Source: Donghicola tyrosinivorans | GTDB taxonomy: Bacteria; Pseudomonadota; Alphaproteobacteria; Rhodobacterales; Rhodobacteraceae | DNA: 64,000 nt | Direction: 5' to 3' | NCBI RefSeq assembly: GCF_003003355.1 | Contig: NZ_PVTQ01000014.1 | Span: 37,225-101,224, forward strand | Part shown: positions 7,784 to 15,945 of the stretch, in pieces | Layout: each line of letters starts with the position of its first letter | How positions within the stretch are numbered: the stretch's first letter is position 1 | Made by a program: the position numbers and the translations under genes | Notes under the pieces: generated by a model | Told to the model about the DNA's origin: nothing | Database searches by the model: none | The model's input: only the letters and a program-made list of their open reading frames with translations

Positions 7784-9810
7784 GTATGGAAAGCTTGTTG
7801 GAGACATTCTTTGCAGAATGCGAAGAACTGATTGAGGCACTAAGTGACGGCCTTGGCCGCTTGGCCGCGGGGGAAAGCGGCGATGATCTGGTGAACGCAA
7901 TTTTTCGCGCGGTGCATTCGATCAAAGGGGCGGGCGGCGCTTTCGGATTTGAAGATTTGGTGTCCTTTGCCCATGTCTATGAAACGGTTCTGGATCGGAT
8001 CAGAGGTTGCCTGCTAGCGATTGACGCAGAGGTGCTGCGGGTGATTACACGTGCTGCGGATGTGCTGGCTGAACTGGTTGAAAACGCGCAAAACGAAGGT
8101 TCTGGAACGCCGTCCGCGTTGGCGCAAGTGCGGTCTGCGCTTGAAGGGTATGCCGGAGTTGCTCCTGCAGCGCCTTTGCACGAACCCTCCCTTGATTTTG
8201 CCCCGATGGCGTTTGAGCCCATCTCTTTTGATCTAGATACGCCAGAATCGGGTGGGCGATGGAGATTTGTGCCTGATGCCACCTTTTATCGGAATGGTCA
8301 TGAGCCACTGCATATTTTCTCGCATCTCCGTGCAGTGGGTGATCTTAAGGTATCTTGCGATTTTGCAGAGGTTCCGTCGCTGGACGGATTAGACCCCGAT
8401 GGATCGTACTTGGTTTGGGAGATTGAAAGCTCTGATCTGACGGAAGACGTTATCCAACAAACATTGCAGTTTTTGGCAGGCCTGTACGAGCTGTCGCTTG
8501 TTGAAGACACCGTAGTCATTCCCGATGTCGAAGATCAGCCATCGCGGCCTGTCTCAGCTGATACCCCTGCACCTGCGAAAACGGCCAACGCAACACCAGC
8601 CTCACCTCGTGCGACGTTGCGGGTTGATCCTGAGCGCGTGGACCGGCTGATTAATACCGTAGGCGAGTTGATCATCAACCAATCCGTGATCGGCCAAAAA
8701 GTCGGTGGTCTTGGCCTAGAGCAGAACTCTGAACTTCTTTCTGCCCTTGAGGATTATCGCTATCTGGCGCGCGAAATTCAGGAAGCCGTGATGTCAATCC
8801 GCGCACAGCCAGTCAAGCCACTGTTTCAGCGCATGGCGCGGGTCGTTCGTGAGGCTGCTGAGGCCACCGGTAAGGACGTTGAGTTCGTCGTGACTGGCGA
8901 AGGCACGGAAATCGACAAGACCCTAGTCGAGCGCCTCGCGGATCCGCTCACACATATGCTCAGAAACTCTGTTGATCATGGGATCGAGACTGTTGCTGGT
9001 CGTGCAGAAAGCGGCAAGACGCCGGTTGGTACCGTAAGACTAAGCGCCTTTCATCGCTCCGGCCACGTGGTGATCGAGATTTCCGATGATGGCAAAGGAC
9101 TAGATCGCGAAAAGATCCTGGCAAGTGCAATCGGGAAGGGACTGGTTCCAGAAGATGCACGCCTGTCAGAGCAGGAAATCGACAATTTGCTCTTCATGCC
9201 CGGGTTTTCGACTGCCGCGGAAGTTACCAACCTTTCGGGACGAGGCGTTGGCATGGACGTGGTGAAAACAGCGATAACCTCTATGGGTGGGCGGGTCACG
9301 ATCGCCACGGAATTCGGCCGTGGGACAACATTCTCGATCATTCTGCCGCTGACGTTGGCCGTTCTGGATGGAATGGTGGTATCGGTCGCAGAACAGACCA
9401 TGGTTCTTCCGATTTCGGGCATCGTCGAAACGATCCGCCCTGCGCGAAAAGACGTGAAGTCAGTCGGCCCTCAAGAGGATGTTATCCTTGTCAGGGGCAG
9501 CTTTGTGCCGGTTGTCGCGCTGGGAAAGGCACTTGGTTTCGCGTCGCCGCACCAGAGTGACCCGACCTATATTTTGGTAGAAACTGAAAGTAGCGGAATT
9601 TTGGCGCTGTCCGTTGATGGCATCTGGGATCAACGGCAAGTCGTGATCAAAAGCCTTGAGGGTAACTACGGCAACATCCCGGGAGTTTCGGCAGCCACAA
9701 TTCTGGGCGATGGAAAGATTGCCTTGATCGTGGATATCGAAGCCATCGCTCAGCTTGCTGCCTCGACCGGATCGGGCCCCTGTCTCAGTGAACAAGGAAT
9801 AGTCGCATGA
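7780..9810 (+). CDS. cheA: Chemotaxis histidine kinase CheA
   Basis: A 676-residue cytoplasmic kinase. The P1 Hpt domain has the phospho-acceptor H46 in AVHSIKGAGGAFGF. A linker/P2-like region with an inserted segment (residues about 160-260, including FYRNGHEPLHIFSHLRAVGD) follows. The P3 dimerisation helices start at about 285 (RVDRLINTVGELIINQSV). In the P4 ATPase the N-box is LRNSVDHGIE, the G1 box is DDGKGLD and the G2 box is GRGVGMDVV. A C-terminal P5 CheW-like domain ends the protein. It phosphorylates CheY and, in usual systems, CheB. Here CheB lacks an acceptor Asp. The start overlaps cheY by 4 bases and the stop overlaps cheW. Confidence 0.97.
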   Translation: MSMESLLETFFAECEELIEALSDGLGRLAAGESGDDLVNAIFRAVHSIKGAGGAFGFEDLVSFAHVYETVLDRIRGCLLAIDAEVLRVITRAADVLAELVENAQNEGSGTPSALAQVRSALEGYAGVAPAAPLHEPSLDFAPMAFEPISFDLDTPESGGRWRFVPDATFYRNGHEPLHIFSHLRAVGDLKVSCDFAEVPSLDGLDPDGSYLVWEIESSDLTEDVIQQTLQFLAGLYELSLVEDTVVIPDVEDQPSRPVSADTPAPAKTANATPASPRATLRVDPERVDRLINTVGELIINQSVIGQKVGGLGLEQNSELLSALEDYRYLAREIQEAVMSIRAQPVKPLFQRMARVVREAAEATGKDVEFVVTGEGTEIDKTLVERLADPLTHMLRNSVDHGIETVAGRAESGKTPVGTVRLSAFHRSGHVVIEISDDGKGLDREKILASAIGKGLVPEDARLSEQEIDNLLFMPGFSTAAEVTNLSGRGVGMDVVKTAITSMGGRVTIATEFGRGTTFSIILPLTLAVLDGMVVSVAEQTMVLPISGIVETIRPARKDVKSVGPQEDVILVRGSFVPVVALGKALGFASPHQSDPTYILVETESSGILALSVDGIWDQRQVVIKSLEGNYGNIPGVSAATILGDGKIALIVDIEAIAQLAASTGSGPCLSEQGIVA

Positions 9811-10274
9811 GCAATGCAACGGCTTGGGCCGACGACGACGTTGTGGAATTTGTGTCGCTGACATCAGGTGGGCAGGCATTCTGCGTAGAAATCGCTCATG
9901 TCAGAGAGATTAGGCGTTGGAGCGAGGTTACTTCGCTTCCCCACGCATCTCCCTCTGTGCTTGGGGTGATCAACCTACGCGGTGCGGTGATCCCGATTGT
10001 AGATTTATCGCTGTGCCTCGGTCTAGGCCCATCCCCAAGTCATGCGCGGAATGTTGTGATTGTTGCGTCTGTGAATAGCCGAATTTTCGGTATTCTGGTT
10101 GGTTCCGTTTCCGAAATTCTCAGTATTCGAAGAGATGAGGTTCGAAAAAATCCGACACAAATGAAAGAGAATGAACCCAACTACATTACGGGTCTTCTTA
10201 CAGTCGGTGATGGTGAGATGTTACGTATATTGGATCTCACGGAACTGGTAATTCAAGGGCCGGAACGCGGATGA
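9807..10274 (+). CDS. cheW: Chemotaxis coupling protein CheW
   Basis: A 155-residue CheW-domain protein that links CheA to chemoreceptor arrays. Visible family features are VEFVSLTSGGQAFCVEIAHV at the N-terminus, then LPHASPSVLGVINLRGAVIP and the downstream GILVGSVSEIL. It overlaps cheA (ATGA) and cheR, so its amount should track CheA. From the second half of this gene onward the DNA becomes clearly more AT-rich (AAAAAATCC, AAATGAAAGAGAATG), a change that continues through cheR, cheY2 and into the receptor gene. Confidence 0.95.
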   Translation: MSNATAWADDDVVEFVSLTSGGQAFCVEIAHVREIRRWSEVTSLPHASPSVLGVINLRGAVIPIVDLSLCLGLGPSPSHARNVVIVASVNSRIFGILVGSVSEILSIRRDEVRKNPTQMKENEPNYITGLLTVGDGEMLRILDLTELVIQGPERG

Positions 10275-11107
10275 GACTCTTGAATTCCAAAAACACATCC
10301 GAAGTTGGGAATTTTGACGACTTCGATTTGATTTCAAAACTCGCCCATAAAAATTGGGGGCTGAAATTAGATCGAAGCAAGTCTAGCTCTATCTTGCCAC
10401 GTGTCGAAAAGAGAAAGCAGGTTCTTGGAATAACTAGCCTTCGTGAGTATTGCGATAGGGTTTCACAAGACTCCGAAGAGGCGCAAAGCTTCATCAATGC
10501 ATTAACGACTAATGTCACGCACTTCTACAGAGAGGCGCATCATTTCGAAGACCTGGAAAAAAGAGTCTTAGGTCCGCGAAGTGGGAATGTTGCGTCTGGA
10601 AGTCGACTTCGTATTTGGTCGGCTGGATGTTCATCTGGGCAAGAGCCATATTCAATTGCCGGCAGTATCATGGCCGTCATTCCAAATGCTGCGGCAACAG
10701 ACGTGAAGATACTCGCCACAGACATAGATACGAATGTTTTGCAGGTTGCGGCATTGGGAAAATATCACCCGTCTGAGTGCTCATTTCCATCTGATGATCT
10801 GAAATTGAGACTCTTTCCCAAGAGTGAGGGAGATTTCGTGATTTCAAAGAAATTACGAGAAATGGTTGCTTTTCGACATTTAAACCTTGTTAAGTCATGG
10901 CCTTTTCGAGGCCCCTTTGATGCAATCTTCTGTCGAAATGTGGCAATTTACTTTGATCGAGAGACACAAGAAAAACTCTGGAGTGCATTTTCTAGTGTGA
11001 TGAGCGATGGCGCGACTTTGTATATCGGTCATTCTGAAAGGATAAACGCTCCAGAGAGATACGGACTGCGCTCTGACGGTATTACAACGTATCGAAAATT
11101 ATTCTAA
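10271..11107 (+). CDS. cheR: Chemoreceptor methyltransferase CheR
   Basis: A 278-residue SAM-dependent methyltransferase that methylates receptor glutamates. The N-terminal helical CheR_N region (about 20-85) ends with the family motif TTNVTHFYREAHHFEDL. The Rossmann domain has SAM-binding WSAGCSSGQEPYSIAG and acidic loop LATDIDTNVL, then FDAIFCRNVAIYFD. The C-terminus IGHSERINAP is also typical. The gene is notably AT-rich with many A- or T-ending codons, unlike cheA upstream. It overlaps cheW by 4 bases. The MCP encoded nearby ends in a WRDF sequence that could tether this enzyme. Confidence 0.95.
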   Translation: MRLLNSKNTSEVGNFDDFDLISKLAHKNWGLKLDRSKSSSILPRVEKRKQVLGITSLREYCDRVSQDSEEAQSFINALTTNVTHFYREAHHFEDLEKRVLGPRSGNVASGSRLRIWSAGCSSGQEPYSIAGSIMAVIPNAAATDVKILATDIDTNVLQVAALGKYHPSECSFPSDDLKLRLFPKSEGDFVISKKLREMVAFRHLNLVKSWPFRGPFDAIFCRNVAIYFDRETQEKLWSAFSSVMSDGATLYIGHSERINAPERYGLRSDGITTYRKLF

Positions 11108-11121
11108 TTTATGAGGGCAAC

Positions 11122-11508
11122 ATGTCTCTAAAGGAAAAGTTGAAGGTTATGATCGTAGACGATATGTCGGTCAGTCGAGGGCTTTTATTTCAGGCTTTGG
11201 AGGAAATAGGAATGAAGAATATACTCTCTTCTAAGTCGGGTGAAGAGGCGTTTGGGTTACTTACCCGTTCACCAGCGCATTTGGTGATCAGCGATTACAA
11301 TATGCCAGGGATGAGCGGTCTAGATTTGCTTGAGAAACTGCGTCGAAATTCGGGAACGGCAAAAATGGGTTTTATGTTGGTGACTGGAACTCCAACGCCG
11401 GAAGTTTTGGAACGTGGGCGAAAATTGGGTCTGAATAACTTGGTTCGCAAACCGTTCACATCAGACAGCTTAAAGACTTCTATCGAAGCAGTTGTCGGTC
11501 GTGTGTAG
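11122..11508 (+). CDS. Second CheY-like response regulator
   Basis: A 128-residue single receiver domain, distinct from the first CheY. The acidic pair is in MIVDDMSVSRG, the phospho-acceptor in VISDYNMPGMSG, the Thr in LVTGTPT and the Lys in LVRKPFT. It starts 14 bases after cheR, and GAGGGCAAC lies before the ATG. Two receivers in one che operon commonly divide roles between motor control and phosphate-sink or adaptation. The sequence does not say which does what. It is followed almost immediately by the unknown 101-residue gene. Confidence 0.92.
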   Translation: MSLKEKLKVMIVDDMSVSRGLLFQALEEIGMKNILSSKSGEEAFGLLTRSPAHLVISDYNMPGMSGLDLLEKLRRNSGTAKMGFMLVTGTPTPEVLERGRKLGLNNLVRKPFTSDSLKTSIEAVVGRV

Positions 11509-11509
11509 A

Positions 11510-11815
11510 ATGAAAAATCTAGAGCCGAAAGTTGCGCGATGCCATCTCGAACTACTGGAAATAATTGACGTACTTCGTGCGATTGAGATTTCGACAGAGA
11601 GTGATCAACGCAGTTCGCTGCCACAGACATTTGATTTCGCCATTCAGCGGATGGAAGGGTTGGCAACATTTGTCGATTTCATCTGTAAGAGCTGCACCAA
11701 TGAGAAGAATTCTCTGACGGAAGGACAGATTTTTCTTCCGCTGGAAATCAGCCGGAAAAACCTCCTGTTAATTGAAATGGATGAAGCTTGTCAAAATGAT
11801 GTCCAAATTTTCTGA
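11510..11815 (+). CDS. Unknown 101-residue chemotaxis-operon protein
   Basis: A protein I do not recognise, beginning MKNLEPKVARCHLELLEIID. The ATG at 11510 lies one base after the cheY stop. It appears mostly helical, with heptad-like Leu/Ile spacing in the first 35 residues (HLELLEIIDVLRAIEI) and a further helix at about 45-65 (FAIQRMEGLATFVDFICKSC). There is no signal or membrane segment. It is AT-rich like its neighbours. Its place between cheY and the receptor, where other bacteria may carry cheZ or phosphatase-like genes, suggests a partner or dephosphorylation factor for the second CheY. This is a guess from context only; I see no CheZ, CheX or FliY signature. Confidence 0.7.
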   Translation: MKNLEPKVARCHLELLEIIDVLRAIEISTESDQRSSLPQTFDFAIQRMEGLATFVDFICKSCTNEKNSLTEGQIFLPLEISRKNLLLIEMDEACQNDVQIF

Positions 11816-11872
11816 GCGCTGAACGCTCAGAAATGAACGCCTAACCAGAAATCAGTGTTATAGAGATTGTCC

Positions 11873-14200
11873 ATGTTGAAAAAAATGACGACACTTCGTT
11901 TGTCTTTGCGCCTTCCGTTAATGATCGTGGGAGTTCTTGTATTAACTCTGGCGATCGCGAGTGAAGCTTACTATCTGCAGGCTAAGCGCGAAATCGGGCT
12001 CTCTGCGGAAGAGATGACCCGAACAATTACGCGAGAGGCTGCGACATCAATCAGACGCTGGTCGGAAACGATTGAAAAGCAACTTGATGTCTTGGCAGTA
12101 GCGCCAAGTACACATCGGGCATTGCAACGTCTTTCAATGGCGTTTCCAATCGATCAAGGGTGGGAGCGTGACGAAATCAGATCGCAATACACTGCTCAAA
12201 ACCCATATCCGGCAGGAAGCCGAGATGAGCTTATTTCAGTGGAAAGCAATGCGCCGTATCATGAGGCGCACCGTGCTGCCCATCCATTCTTCAAAGAAGC
12301 AAATGAGGGATTTGGGTTTTACGATCTGTTTCTGATCCGTGAGAATGGTGATCTTGTCTACACAGTTTTCAAAGAAGATGATTTTGGCCAGAGTCTCGTA
12401 AAAGGTGCTTTGGCGGGATCTGGGTTGGCAAAAGTCTTCCAAGAGGCTTCTCAAGCTAGTGGTGAGTTGGTTTTTTCCGACTTTTCTGCCTATGCGCCTA
12501 GTGGTGGCCAGCCTGCAGCTTTTGTCGCCAAAGCCGTATTTGAGCCTGCGGGAAAATTCGTTGGCGTGATTGCTGCTCAGCTTCCCACTGATGGCTTGCA
12601 GGAAATACTTCTGAATACGAGCGGCCTTGGAGAGCATGACCACTTATACATAGTTGGTGATGACTCAAAGAGTAGGTCGTTCTTGGAAGGGCATTTTTCT
12701 TTCCTTGACCTAATTAAGACTTCATTTGACCTAGGTGACGCTACAGAAAACAAGGTCCTGCTGCATATGGATGTGGAGGGTGTTGAAGGGACACGCGTTG
12801 TCAAAGGACTAGAGGCGACCGAGGTTTTCGGAATTGAATGGTTCGTTGTATCTGAGATTGATCGAGACCATCTATTGTCAGGTCTGGTTCGTTTTCGCTG
12901 GATGGCAGTTGCTTTCATGATTCTGGGTGGGTTGGTCGCTGTTGCTGTGGGGTGGTTGATTGCACGCTCGATTGTAAAGCCTCTAAATCAATATGTTTCC
13001 GATATGCGCTCGGTGGCAGATGGTGATTTCTCTCACGAGATTGCAAACACCGCACGAGGAGATGAGCTTGGGGGAATTTCGCGACTACTTTCAGACTTCC
13101 AAACCGAACTTAAAGCCAATGCAGACGAACAAGCGCAGAAAGCAAAACTCCAAGATGAGCAGCAGCGTGTCGTCCAGGAACTAAGTGAAGGTCTTCGTCG
13201 GTTGTCTGAAGGCGATCTGGGTCAAGACCTGAGCGAACCATTTTTGCCGGAGTATGAACAGCTTAGATCAGACTTCAATGCGACGGTCGGCAATCTGCAC
13301 AAGATCATGCATTCTGTGATTGAGAATGCGGATGAAATTAGAACCCGTGCGGATGAAATCAGCGGATCATCGGATGATCTTTCCAGGCGAACTGAAAACC
13401 AAGCTGCGACCCTTGAAGAAACGGCGGCAGCTTTGGATGAACTGACTGCCAGTGTGCGTGCCGCCGCGGATGGTGCTGCAGAGGTTGAGCGGGTGGTTAA
13501 GGATGCGCGGTCTGACGCAGAGCAAAGCGGGCAAGTGGTACGCGATGCGGTGGCCGCGATGTCTGAGATTAAAAAATCGTCGGATGAGATTTCGCAGATT
13601 ATTGGTGTGATCGATGACATCGCTTTCCAGACAAATCTTCTCGCTTTGAATGCTGGCGTGGAGGCAGCCCGAGCGGGTGAAGCTGGACGAGGGTTCGCTG
13701 TGGTCGCATCTGAAGTCCGCGCTTTGGCTCAACGCTCTTCTGATGCGGCGAAGCAAATCAAGACATTGATCGGTGGATCGTCTGATCAGGTCGAGCGTGG
13801 AGTCGGCCTTGTGGGACGCGCTGGCGATGCGCTGAATTCTATCGTCGCGCGTGTTGGTGATATTGCGCAACATGTCAGCGGAATTGCAAACGGTGCGCGC
13901 GAACAGTCGGCGGGTTTGGGTGAAATCAATGTTGGCGTAACCCAGTTGGACCAAGTGACCCAACAGAACGCTGCTATGGTTGAAGAAGCTACCGCCGCTT
14001 CAATGACTTTGAAAACCGAAGCTGCATCGCTCAGTGAAATTGTTGCTCAGTTCAAATTGCGCGAAACACAAATTTCGAAAGCTCCTGCTCTTGAATTTCG
14101 ACGTAGCGGTCGGATGGAAACAGGTTTGCCCAAAAACGAGCCGCAGTTCGTAAATTTCACAAATACTACGGACCATGCAGATATGTGGCGCGATTTTTGA
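11873..14200 (+). CDS. Methyl-accepting chemotaxis protein
   Basis: A transmembrane chemoreceptor of about 775 residues. TM1 is near residues 10-32, followed by a large periplasmic sensor of about 300 residues (dCache-like size). TM2 is near 343-365, then a HAMP domain ([20 protein letters not shown]), a second HAMP-like stretch ([17 protein letters not shown]) and the signalling coiled coil with hairpin tip [20 protein letters not shown]. The extreme C-terminus is MWRDF, matching the xWxxF pattern of CheR-tethering pentapeptides. The ATG at 11873 is preferred to the upstream TTG. It is probably part of the che operon, 57 bases after the unknown gene. The ligand is unknown. Confidence 0.95.
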   Translation: MLKKMTTLRLSLRLPLMIVGVLVLTLAIASEAYYLQAKREIGLSAEEMTRTITREAATSIRRWSETIEKQLDVLAVAPSTHRALQRLSMAFPIDQGWERDEIRSQYTAQNPYPAGSRDELISVESNAPYHEAHRAAHPFFKEANEGFGFYDLFLIRENGDLVYTVFKEDDFGQSLVKGALAGSGLAKVFQEASQASGELVFSDFSAYAPSGGQPAAFVAKAVFEPAGKFVGVIAAQLPTDGLQEILLNTSGLGEHDHLYIVGDDSKSRSFLEGHFSFLDLIKTSFDLGDATENKVLLHMDVEGVEGTRVVKGLEATEVFGIEWFVVSEIDRDHLLSGLVRFRWMAVAFMILGGLVAVAVGWLIARSIVKPLNQYVSDMRSVADGDFSHEIANTARGDELGGISRLLSDFQTELKANADEQAQKAKLQDEQQRVVQELSEGLRRLSEGDLGQDLSEPFLPEYEQLRSDFNATVGNLHKIMHSVIENADEIRTRADEISGSSDDLSRRTENQAATLEETAAALDELTASVRAAADGAAEVERVVKDARSDAEQSGQVVRDAVAAMSEIKKSSDEISQIIGVIDDIAFQTNLLALNAGVEAARAGEAGRGFAVVASEVRALAQRSSDAAKQIKTLIGGSSDQVERGVGLVGRAGDALNSIVARVGDIAQHVSGIANGAREQSAGLGEINVGVTQLDQVTQQNAAMVEEATAASMTLKTEAASLSEIVAQFKLRETQISKAPALEFRRSGRMETGLPKNEPQFVNFTNTTDHADMWRDF

Positions 14201-14233
14201 GCTGAACGGGACCGAGTTCCAGAGGGTATTTGG

Positions 14234-15214
14234 ATGAAGCTGATGATTGCCGACAATGACAGGTACCGACGTCGCTACCTGGAGCGGTTTGCGATTTCAG
14301 ATCCGCGCTTTGCGCTGTCAGGTTTGTACGCAGATCTGACCGCACTCTACCACGCTGTCGAGCATCGGCCGCCAGACGTTGCATTGGTCGGGTTTGGGTT
14401 GGCGGTGCAGCCAGAGTTTGAAGTCATGCAGGTTCTATTTCGACAATTGTCCGTCAAGTGGCTGATTGTAGCCCATGCGGAAGAGCGACAGGTGATGCAC
14501 TCTGGCGGTATGGGGAAGGGCTGGCCAGTATTTACTGCCGAAGCGGTTCCTGAATTCTTAGCACGTGCCCTTGAACGTCAGAATGGCGCGTCTCGCGCTC
14601 CTGAAATGCCGCGATCAAATGCGAAGGCGGAGGCTGCTAGTGTATCTCGACGCCTGTTTCTGATCGGGTCCTCAACAGGTGGCGTTGACGCATTGCTAAC
14701 GCTTTTGGGGGACTTTGGGGCAGATTGCCCACCGACACTTATTGTCCAGCATACTGGCAGCGGTTTTTCGGCCGGACTCGCTAAGCTGTTGGATAAAAAT
14801 GTTGCGCCCAAGGTACTTGAAGCAACGCAGGGTATGGAAATGGAGCGCGGTAAAATCGTGGTCGCTCCGTCAGGCGAGTTTCATATGGGCCTCGATATTA
14901 GTCGGGGGATGAAATGTCGTCTAAGTCCAGGGCTACCCATTAGCGGACATCGCCCGTCGGTGGACCATTTGTTTCATTCGGCAATGCCATTAGCGCGCCG
15001 AGTGACTGCTTGTATCCTCACTGGGATGGGCCGCGATGGGGCTGACCAGCTTTTGCGACTTCGGCAAAGCGGTGCGCGTACATTCGGTCAGGATGAGGAT
15101 ACAAGTCTGGTGTACGGGATGCCAAAGGCCGCATTTGAACTTGGTGCGGTAGAGCATCAATTGCCCCTGAAGCAAATCGCTCCTGCGATGCTTGCAACGG
15201 CCAAAGCATCTTGA
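14234..15214 (+). CDS. cheB: CheB methylesterase with degenerate receiver
   Basis: A 326-residue protein-glutamate methylesterase/deamidase. The C-terminal catalytic domain (about 138-322) has the Ser motif GSSTGGVDAL (S146/S147), H173 in VQHTGSGFSAGLAKLL and D268 in GMGRDGADQLL. The N-terminal 110 residues keep a receiver-like layout (LMIADNDRYRRRYLERF), but the phospho-acceptor position, where LDVxMP is expected, reads VALVGFGLAVQ. The conserved Lys-Pro is also absent (WPVFTAEAV). It therefore cannot be activated by CheA phosphotransfer in the usual way. GAGGGTATTTGG precedes the start. The stop overlaps cheD. Confidence 0.94.
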   Translation: MKLMIADNDRYRRRYLERFAISDPRFALSGLYADLTALYHAVEHRPPDVALVGFGLAVQPEFEVMQVLFRQLSVKWLIVAHAEERQVMHSGGMGKGWPVFTAEAVPEFLARALERQNGASRAPEMPRSNAKAEAASVSRRLFLIGSSTGGVDALLTLLGDFGADCPPTLIVQHTGSGFSAGLAKLLDKNVAPKVLEATQGMEMERGKIVVAPSGEFHMGLDISRGMKCRLSPGLPISGHRPSVDHLFHSAMPLARRVTACILTGMGRDGADQLLRLRQSGARTFGQDEDTSLVYGMPKAAFELGAVEHQLPLKQIAPAMLATAKAS

Positions 15215-15732
15215 AACAACGCCGCGAAAGCGTCACCCATGTCGCGCAAGGCACCTTCGCGCATACAGCAAATGAAGCTGACTGGTTTTCGACCGTTCTC
15301 GGTTCATGCGTATCGGTTTGCCTTTTTGATCTAAAAAAAGGCGTTGGCGGTATGAACCACTTTCTATTGGAGGGCAGTGGTGGGTCAGTGGATCTGCGGT
15401 ACGGGGCCTTCGCGATCGAGGTGTTATTGAATAAATTGCTTCGATCCGGTGTGGAAAAGCAGGACGTCCGGGCCAAGGCCTTTGGCGGTGCGCGGATGTT
15501 CGACTACGGCGTCAATATTGGCGCGAACAATGTCCGCTTTACGACAGCCTTCTTGAAAAATGAGGGGATACCAATCGTGTCAAGTGACTTTGGAGGAACC
15601 CAAGCGCGCCGAATTTTGTTTCACCCTGTCACAGGCACCGCGCGGGTGTCGCTGGTTCCCCGTGAAGCTATGGGCGCTGCCCAGGTTCAGCCGGTGCGAA
15701 CGAAGATCGGAACCATCACGTTGTTCGAATGA
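15211..15732 (+). CDS. cheD: Chemoreceptor glutamine deamidase CheD
   Basis: A 173-residue CheD. The start is TTG at 15211, overlapping the cheB stop (TTGA). Catalytic residues are visible as C33 in VLGSCVSVCLFD and H50 in GGMNHFLL. The family motif AKAFGGARMF is also present. CheD deamidates receptor Gln to Glu and, in some bacteria, also binds CheC or CheX phosphatases; none is recognisable here. It closes the chemotaxis operon. No strong terminator is seen directly after it. A palindrome at 15798 starts the icd regulatory region. Confidence 0.95.
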   Translation: MKQRRESVTHVAQGTFAHTANEADWFSTVLGSCVSVCLFDLKKGVGGMNHFLLEGSGGSVDLRYGAFAIEVLLNKLLRSGVEKQDVRAKAFGGARMFDYGVNIGANNVRFTTAFLKNEGIPIVSSDFGGTQARRILFHPVTGTARVSLVPREAMGAAQVQPVRTKIGTITLFE

Positions 15733-15797
15733 CCTTTTACGGAAGGTCTGGAAATTGGGAATTTTTGTAGAAAGACGCGGCAAAAGGGCGCGAACCC

Positions 15798-15813
15798 CCA
15801 TTGTATACAATGG
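15798..15813. promoter_or_regulatory. Perfect 16-bp palindrome upstream of icd
   Basis: CCATTGTATACAATGG is a perfect palindrome 133 bases before the icd start, in a 213-base intergenic region. Its TTGTATACAA core resembles the operators of GntR-family (FadR/FCD type) regulators. I infer a repressor or activator site for icd, but the cognate protein is not in this window. Confidence 0.6.
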
Positions 15814-15945
15814 CACACATTGACTTGAGGGCAACGCAAGTCTAATCGGTGGGGCAAGCAGGATGGGTGCGGTTCGCTCTGGACGATTCATCCTCGAATC
15901 CCGGGCGCATGCGCGCACCGGACCATATTTCGGAGAAACGGATAC

